From: Bacteroidales bacterium
GTDB taxonomy: Bacteria; Bacteroidota; Bacteroidia; Bacteroidales; UBA932
Direction of reading: 5' to 3'
Assembly: GCA_016303175.1 (NCBI GenBank)
Contig: JAEDMF010000011.1
Location: 1 to 20,110 of the forward strand
Length of the DNA stretch: 20,110 bases
Part shown: positions 16,206 to 20,110 of the stretch, in pieces
Layout: every line of letters begins with the position of its first letter
How positions within the stretch are numbered: the stretch's first letter is position 1
The notes under the pieces: generated by a model
What the model saw: the letters and a program-made list of their open reading frames with translations, nothing else
What the model was told of the DNA's origin: nothing
Database searches by the model: none
Program-made: the position numbers and the translations under genes

Positions 16206-19200
16206 CTAGAATTTAAGGTTGACACCGAATACAAAACCCCTGAGGAAGGGATAACGGGAAGTGCTTGACGGACTGCTCTTTGCCTCAGGATCCCATCCGT
16301 CGCTGATTTGGGAATATTCCCACAAATCTGTACCGTTGAAATAGATTCTGCATCCAGAAACAGCCTTCTGGCCTTCGAACAGTTTCGCAGGAAGGGTGTA
16401 ACCCAGGGTTACATTCTTCAAACGAAGATAAGCTCCGTTCGATGCAGACCACGAAGATGCCTGATAATTGTACATATTGGTAGTCTTGTCGTTGGTATAA
16501 GAAGGATAGAAGGCCTCTCTATTATTCTCGGACCAGGTGTTGCCGATGGACTGGGTCGTGGTGTTGCAGTAAATGGTGTTCATAGGCATCGTCCAGGGAT
16601 TCTGCCCGTTCCACATTGTTCTCAGACCGGCACCCTGGAACACGAAGGAGAAATCAATACCTTTGTATTCAAGACCGGCATTGAAGGAATACTGAATTTC
16701 CGGAGTATCAGTGCCCAGGTATTTATAATCCTTTTCATCGAGCCTGCCGTCCTTATTGTAGTCCACAAACATATTGTCGCCCAGACGCAGTTTAGCCGGC
16801 ATTCCGATGCCGTTGTTGGGGTAATATTTGGCAATATAGGCATTCAGTTGCTCTTCTGTCTGGATCTTGCCGCCATACTGCAGTCCGAAAAGGGAGTTGA
16901 GGGGATAGCCCTCGCGATTGCTCACATAGCCGTTCTTTATGGTTACTGCCCCGCCGAAATCCACAAGTTCATTGTGGGCATAAGTGAAGGTTGCACCGAT
17001 ATTGTAGGCGAAGTCACGGCCTATCTGGTCTCTCCACTGAACCATACCCTCTGCACCGTAGGCAATGAATTTGCCCTGATTCACCTTGGGAGCGGCATCA
17101 CCCAGCACGGCCGGGAACTCGACGCTGACAAGCATATTGTCATTCTTCTTGAGGAAGGCATCAATATTGGCTGTAAAGCGGTTGTCCAGGAAACCGAGAT
17201 CAAGGCCGACATTGAAGTTCTTGATTCTCTCCCAGGTTCTTACTGAAGAAGCCAGGGTTCCGGTTGTGGAAATGGTGGAAAGAAGTGAACCGCCTATGAG
17301 AGCTCCTGTATTTGATGAGGTATTGTACAGCTGGACACCGTCATAATTCGGAATGCCGTTCTGGTTACCCACCTCGCCGTAGGAGGCACGCAGCTTGAGT
17401 TCGCTCAACCATTCCACATCCTTGAGAAACTCTTCCTGTCCTATTCTCCAGGCAGCCGACACGCCGCCGAAGAAGGCCCACCTGTTCTTGGGCAGGAACT
17501 TTGAAGAACCGTCGTAACGGCCGTTCAGTTCTACGAGATACTTGTTCTTGTAATCGTAATTGAAACGGGCAAAGACCGAAGCGACAGCAAATTTGTAGGC
17601 ATTGGGAGAAGCGAGTTTCACGGTGCCTGACCCATTGATGACATCCAGGCCGTCGAGGATGTCACTGGCCTCGGCACCTGTAATCTTGTATTCCTTGAGT
17701 TCGTACTGGGCACCGAGGGTACCGCTTACGTGATGCTTGCCGAAATTGTGGTCGGCGGCAAAGTAGCCGGAAACAGAGTAGAAATTTGTCCTTGAAGAGG
17801 TTTCCCTGTAATAGGAATCAGACTGTGCAGGTTTTACGAGTGTAGGAGTATCACCGGCATAATTGTAGAACTGCACTGACTTCTTGACCATCTTGCGGCC
17901 TGCGCTGGAGCTGCTATAACCGAGATTGACATTGGCTGAAAGCCAAGGGGTAATGGTGGCCTTGAGTGTTTCGCTGATATTGAAAGCCGACACGGACAGA
18001 CGGTTGTCTCCGCCGAATTCTGCCACGGACACGGGAGACATCCAGGTACCCCAGCCGTAGGGCTTGCCGTCCACACTCATGAAAGGAAGACCGGGCATAG
18101 GAACGCTGGTGGTCAGCATTGCACCAACATCAGTCGGAGCAATCTGTTCCTGCCTGTTGTATCCCATTGTAGAATCGAGACTGAGCCAATCGGTAATCTT
18201 GAAACTGTTGTTTAGACGGATGTTGTACCTCTGGTTATTGTTGTTGCCGTAACGCAGGGGAGAACCGTCATAGAGATAGCCCAGGGAAAGACGGTAGGTC
18301 ATTACATCAGAGCCGCCTGAAACGCTCAGATCATGACTGGTGGAATAGGAAGGGCCAAAGAGGTCATTGAGCCAGTTGATGTCCTGGAACACGAAGTCCT
18401 TGACATCTGTGAAACCTGTGAGGGGATTGGGATTCTTGTTCAAATCAATGTACTGGCCTTTGTACTGCTGTGCAAGATGGGCATAACTGTACCAGACATT
18501 AGAAGTGTTTCCGTCATTTTCCAAAGTCTCCATAACAGCCCGGCTCCACTGGTCGATGTTCATCAGCTGCGGCATACGGCCTACGGTCTTGACAGTGAAG
18601 GTGCCGTTATATTCCACCTTGGCGCGACCCTTGCCACCCATTTTGGTGGTAATCAGGATTACACCGCCGGCCGCGCGGGAGCCGTATATGGCAGCCGCAC
18701 CGTCCTTGAGGAAGGACATTGATGCAATGTCGGAGGGATTGAGCAGTCTCATTTCATTGACACTCTCGTAGGCGACACCGTCGATGATGATGAGCGGTTC
18801 GGAATTGTTCACGGAGAACGAACCGCGCAGGCTCATCGACCAGCTCTCGTCGCCAGGAGCGGATGAGGAACGGGTCACAATCACACCGGGAACCTGGCCC
18901 TGGAGTGCCTGCACAGGGCTGGACAGGGCGCCCTTGTTCTGCAGCATATCGTCTTTGACTACAGAAACTGAACCGGTGAGAGATTCCTTCCTTGCAACGC
19001 CGTAACCGACCACTACCACCTCGTCCAGAAGGGCGCTGTCCTCTTCGAGCACAACAGTCATTCCGGCAGCCAGTGCCGTTTTAATGCTTTTGTAACCTAT
19101 GGCCGAGATTGTAACGTTCGAGCCGGCCGGGACATTCAGGGTAAAGTTGCCGTCAAGGTCGGTAACGGTGCCATTTGACGTTCCGTCCACGACAATTGAA

Positions 19201-19328
19201 GCTCCGATGATACCCTCACCGGACTTGTCGACGACTTTGCCGCCGGACTGCTGGGCAAAGGTGCTTATGCCTGAAAAAATCAGGCACAGCACCATTATCC
19301 CGCGCAGAGATTTGGAAATTCTGTTCAT
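16206..19328 (-). CDS. susC: SusC-like TonB-dependent oligosaccharide transporter
   Basis: The 1040-residue outer-membrane protein has a signal peptide (MNRISKSLRGIMVLCLIF to ISTFAQ), then a carboxypeptidase-D-like domain (about 28-105, GGKVVDKSGEGIIGASIVV and VTDLDGNFTLNVPAG). A TonB-box region (LLDEVVVVGYG) comes next, followed by a plug domain with SLRGSFSVNNSEPLIIIDG and AAIYGSRAAGGVILITTK, and a long beta-barrel ending in the aromatic FVFGVNLKF. These are the marks of SusC/RagA transporters, which import oligosaccharides using energy passed from TonB. It is slightly longer than many family members, within the normal range. The start lies 15 bases after the upstream stop, so it is likely co-transcribed with that gene. 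Symbol used in the family sense only. Confidence 0.97.
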   Translation of the reverse strand: MNRISKSLRGIMVLCLIFSGISTFAQQSGGKVVDKSGEGIIGASIVVDGTSNGTVTDLDGNFTLNVPAGSNVTISAIGYKSIKTALAAGMTVVLEEDSALLDEVVVVGYGVARKESLTGSVSVVKDDMLQNKGALSSPVQALQGQVPGVIVTRSSSAPGDESWSMSLRGSFSVNNSEPLIIIDGVAYESVNEMRLLNPSDIASMSFLKDGAAAIYGSRAAGGVILITTKMGGKGRAKVEYNGTFTVKTVGRMPQLMNIDQWSRAVMETLENDGNTSNVWYSYAHLAQQYKGQYIDLNKNPNPLTGFTDVKDFVFQDINWLNDLFGPSYSTSHDLSVSGGSDVMTYRLSLGYLYDGSPLRYGNNNNQRYNIRLNNSFKITDWLSLDSTMGYNRQEQIAPTDVGAMLTTSVPMPGLPFMSVDGKPYGWGTWMSPVSVAEFGGDNRLSVSAFNISETLKATITPWLSANVNLGYSSSSAGRKMVKKSVQFYNYAGDTPTLVKPAQSDSYYRETSSRTNFYSVSGYFAADHNFGKHHVSGTLGAQYELKEYKITGAEASDILDGLDVINGSGTVKLASPNAYKFAVASVFARFNYDYKNKYLVELNGRYDGSSKFLPKNRWAFFGGVSAAWRIGQEEFLKDVEWLSELKLRASYGEVGNQNGIPNYDGVQLYNTSSNTGALIGGSLLSTISTTGTLASSVRTWERIKNFNVGLDLGFLDNRFTANIDAFLKKNDNMLVSVEFPAVLGDAAPKVNQGKFIAYGAEGMVQWRDQIGRDFAYNIGATFTYAHNELVDFGGAVTIKNGYVSNREGYPLNSLFGLQYGGKIQTEEQLNAYIAKYYPNNGIGMPAKLRLGDNMFVDYNKDGRLDEKDYKYLGTDTPEIQYSFNAGLEYKGIDFSFVFQGAGLRTMWNGQNPWTMPMNTIYCNTTTQSIGNTWSENNREAFYPSYTNDKTTNMYNYQASSWSASNGAYLRLKNVTLGYTLPAKLFEGQKAVSGCRIYFNGTDLWEYSQISDGWDPEAKSSPSSTSRYPFLRGFVFGVNLKF

Positions 19329-19343
19329 ATATCGGGTTTTAGA

Positions 19344-20110
19344 TTAGTTGTTCTGGATGAAGGTCTCCAGTTCAGCTTTGCTGTTGAAGAATCCGGCCCA
19401 GTAAACATCATAGGTGGGAACGGGATTACCCTCGGCAACGACAATGTCAGGCACCTGAACCTGCCAACCGTAGAATCTGAGGGCGCGGCTGTCGGGCACA
19501 AGTTCCCAAGCATTGCTGTTTTGACCGTTCTTCAGTTTCTGCTCAGTGAGGTCGAAATAATAAACCACAGTATTGTCATCTTTCATTTCCACGGAATATA
19601 GAGGATAATTACGATTGCCTATTGTGCCGAAATATTTTACTGGCATACCGTCCTCCACTTTAGAGTTTGTGTCTACCTTCAGGTTCCAGTCAGTACCGGC
19701 TTTACCGAAGGCCTTGTCAAGATTGGTCATCTTAACGGCAAAAATGGGATAGTTGCCCGCATGTACAACAAGACGCAGGTCATCCTTATTGTTCACATTG
19801 ACTCCGTCAGATGAATAATATGCGTGATTGCTCCACGAAATAGGTGCAATATCCGCACGGTATTTGGAATTTGTCTGTAGAACTGTCGTAACGGTCATAT
19901 AGCCTTCGTGTCTGTCGATAATGTCTTTGCCGAGTGTCCTTGTGCTGGAGCGGAACCAGTACTGCAAAGGAGCCTCGGCTTTGTTGGTCTCGCCCGCGCC
20001 CATATACCAGATATGGCGGCCGGTATTGTCGATGTCGGAAATCGCGGGCATACTGATCACGGTTTTGGCAGTGGCCGTAAAGGTCTTCTTTGTCCTTGTA
20101 TAGGTCAGGC
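19344..20110 (-). CDS. Putative surface glycan-binding protein, 3' part only
   Basis: The reading frame is open to the window edge (first full codon at 20108) and ends in TAA at 19344, giving the last 254 residues. No start can be assigned; a GTG at 20060 is inside the frame and is not taken as the start. The visible part opens with a beta-rich strand (TFTATAKTVISMP), then carries the same blocks in the same order as the C-terminus of the SGBP at 12841: NSKYRADIAPISW, AGNYPIFAVKMTNL, TVVYYFDLTEQKL and YWAGFFNSKAELETF. It is therefore a paralogous, probably DUF4979-like, glycan-binding domain, presumably on an outer-membrane lipoprotein whose signal lies upstream. It may belong to a second susC/susD set just outside the window, or be an extra SGBP placed ahead of this susC. 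Confidence 0.72.
   Translation of the reverse strand, partial: LTYTRTKKTFTATAKTVISMPAISDIDNTGRHIWYMGAGETNKAEAPLQYWFRSSTRTLGKDIIDRHEGYMTVTTVLQTNSKYRADIAPISWSNHAYYSSDGVNVNNKDDLRLVVHAGNYPIFAVKMTNLDKAFGKAGTDWNLKVDTNSKVEDGMPVKYFGTIGNRNYPLYSVEMKDDNTVVYYFDLTEQKLKNGQNSNAWELVPDSRALRFYGWQVQVPDIVVAEGNPVPTYDVYWAGFFNSKAELETFIQNN

Larger units (their letters stand above)
1..20110 (-). other. Single-strand PUL operon for an acidic polysaccharide
   Basis: Every gene here is on the minus strand. The gaps, in order of transcription, are 15, 8, 12, 7 and 9 bases, then overlaps of 23, 4 and 4 bases, a 4-base gap and a 1-base overlap. There is no room for an internal terminator or a conventional promoter between genes, so one long transcript is likely; promoters inside coding sequence cannot be excluded. 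Base use and gene style look even across the window, with no sign of a recent insertion. The true promoter and terminator must lie outside the window. Confidence 0.85.

Noticed and set aside
16308..17246. A 312-codon plus-strand open frame
   Set aside because: It is antisense to the susC barrel region and has no recognisable protein features.
1..20110. CRISPR arrays, tRNA or rRNA genes, insertion sequences, riboswitches
   Set aside because: Coding sequence fills the window almost completely, and I saw no repeat arrays, transposase genes or structured non-coding segments.

Overview
The window is a stretch of a Bacteroidota (probably Bacteroidales) polysaccharide utilization locus (PUL). The evidence is an adjacent SusC/SusD pair, lipoprotein glycan-binding proteins with Ig-like repeats, a hybrid two-component system (HTCS) and a run of secreted carbohydrate-active enzymes. 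Nothing in the sequence fixes the genus.

All ten genes lie on the minus strand and fill the window, so transcription runs from base 20110 towards base 1. No gap between genes exceeds about 20 bases and several genes overlap, so this looks like one long operon that starts and ends outside the window. In order of transcription: the 3' end of a putative surface glycan-binding protein (SGBP) gene (19344-20110), susC (16206-19328), susD (14464-16197), a second SGBP with Ig-like repeats (12841-14451), a PL38-like alginate/glucuronan lyase (11460-12833), the HTCS sensor-regulator (7527-11450), a GH97 glycosidase (5603-7549), a heparinase II/III-fold lyase (3192-5606), a GH88 unsaturated uronyl hydrolase (2008-3195), an alpha/beta hydrolase that may be an esterase (753-2003), and the 5' part of a GH43 enzyme (1-753).

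Inferred pathway: the SGBPs and SusD hold a uronic-acid-containing polysaccharide at the cell surface. The PL38-like lyase cuts it by beta-elimination and SusC imports the oligosaccharides. In the periplasm the heparinase-fold lyase shortens them, GH88 removes the unsaturated uronyl residue that lyases leave at the non-reducing end, and GH97, GH43 and the putative esterase remove alpha-linked sugars, arabinose or xylose, and acyl groups. The HTCS would bind a breakdown product in the periplasm and activate the operon. Two unrelated lyase folds plus GH88 point strongly to an acidic glycan. GH97 and GH43 imply neutral side chains or a mixed backbone. No sulfatase is visible, which argues mildly against a sulfated glycosaminoglycan. 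The exact substrate cannot be read from the sequence and is the main open question.

No tRNA, rRNA, mobile element, CRISPR array, promoter or terminator was seen, and no non-coding stretch approaches 300 bases.
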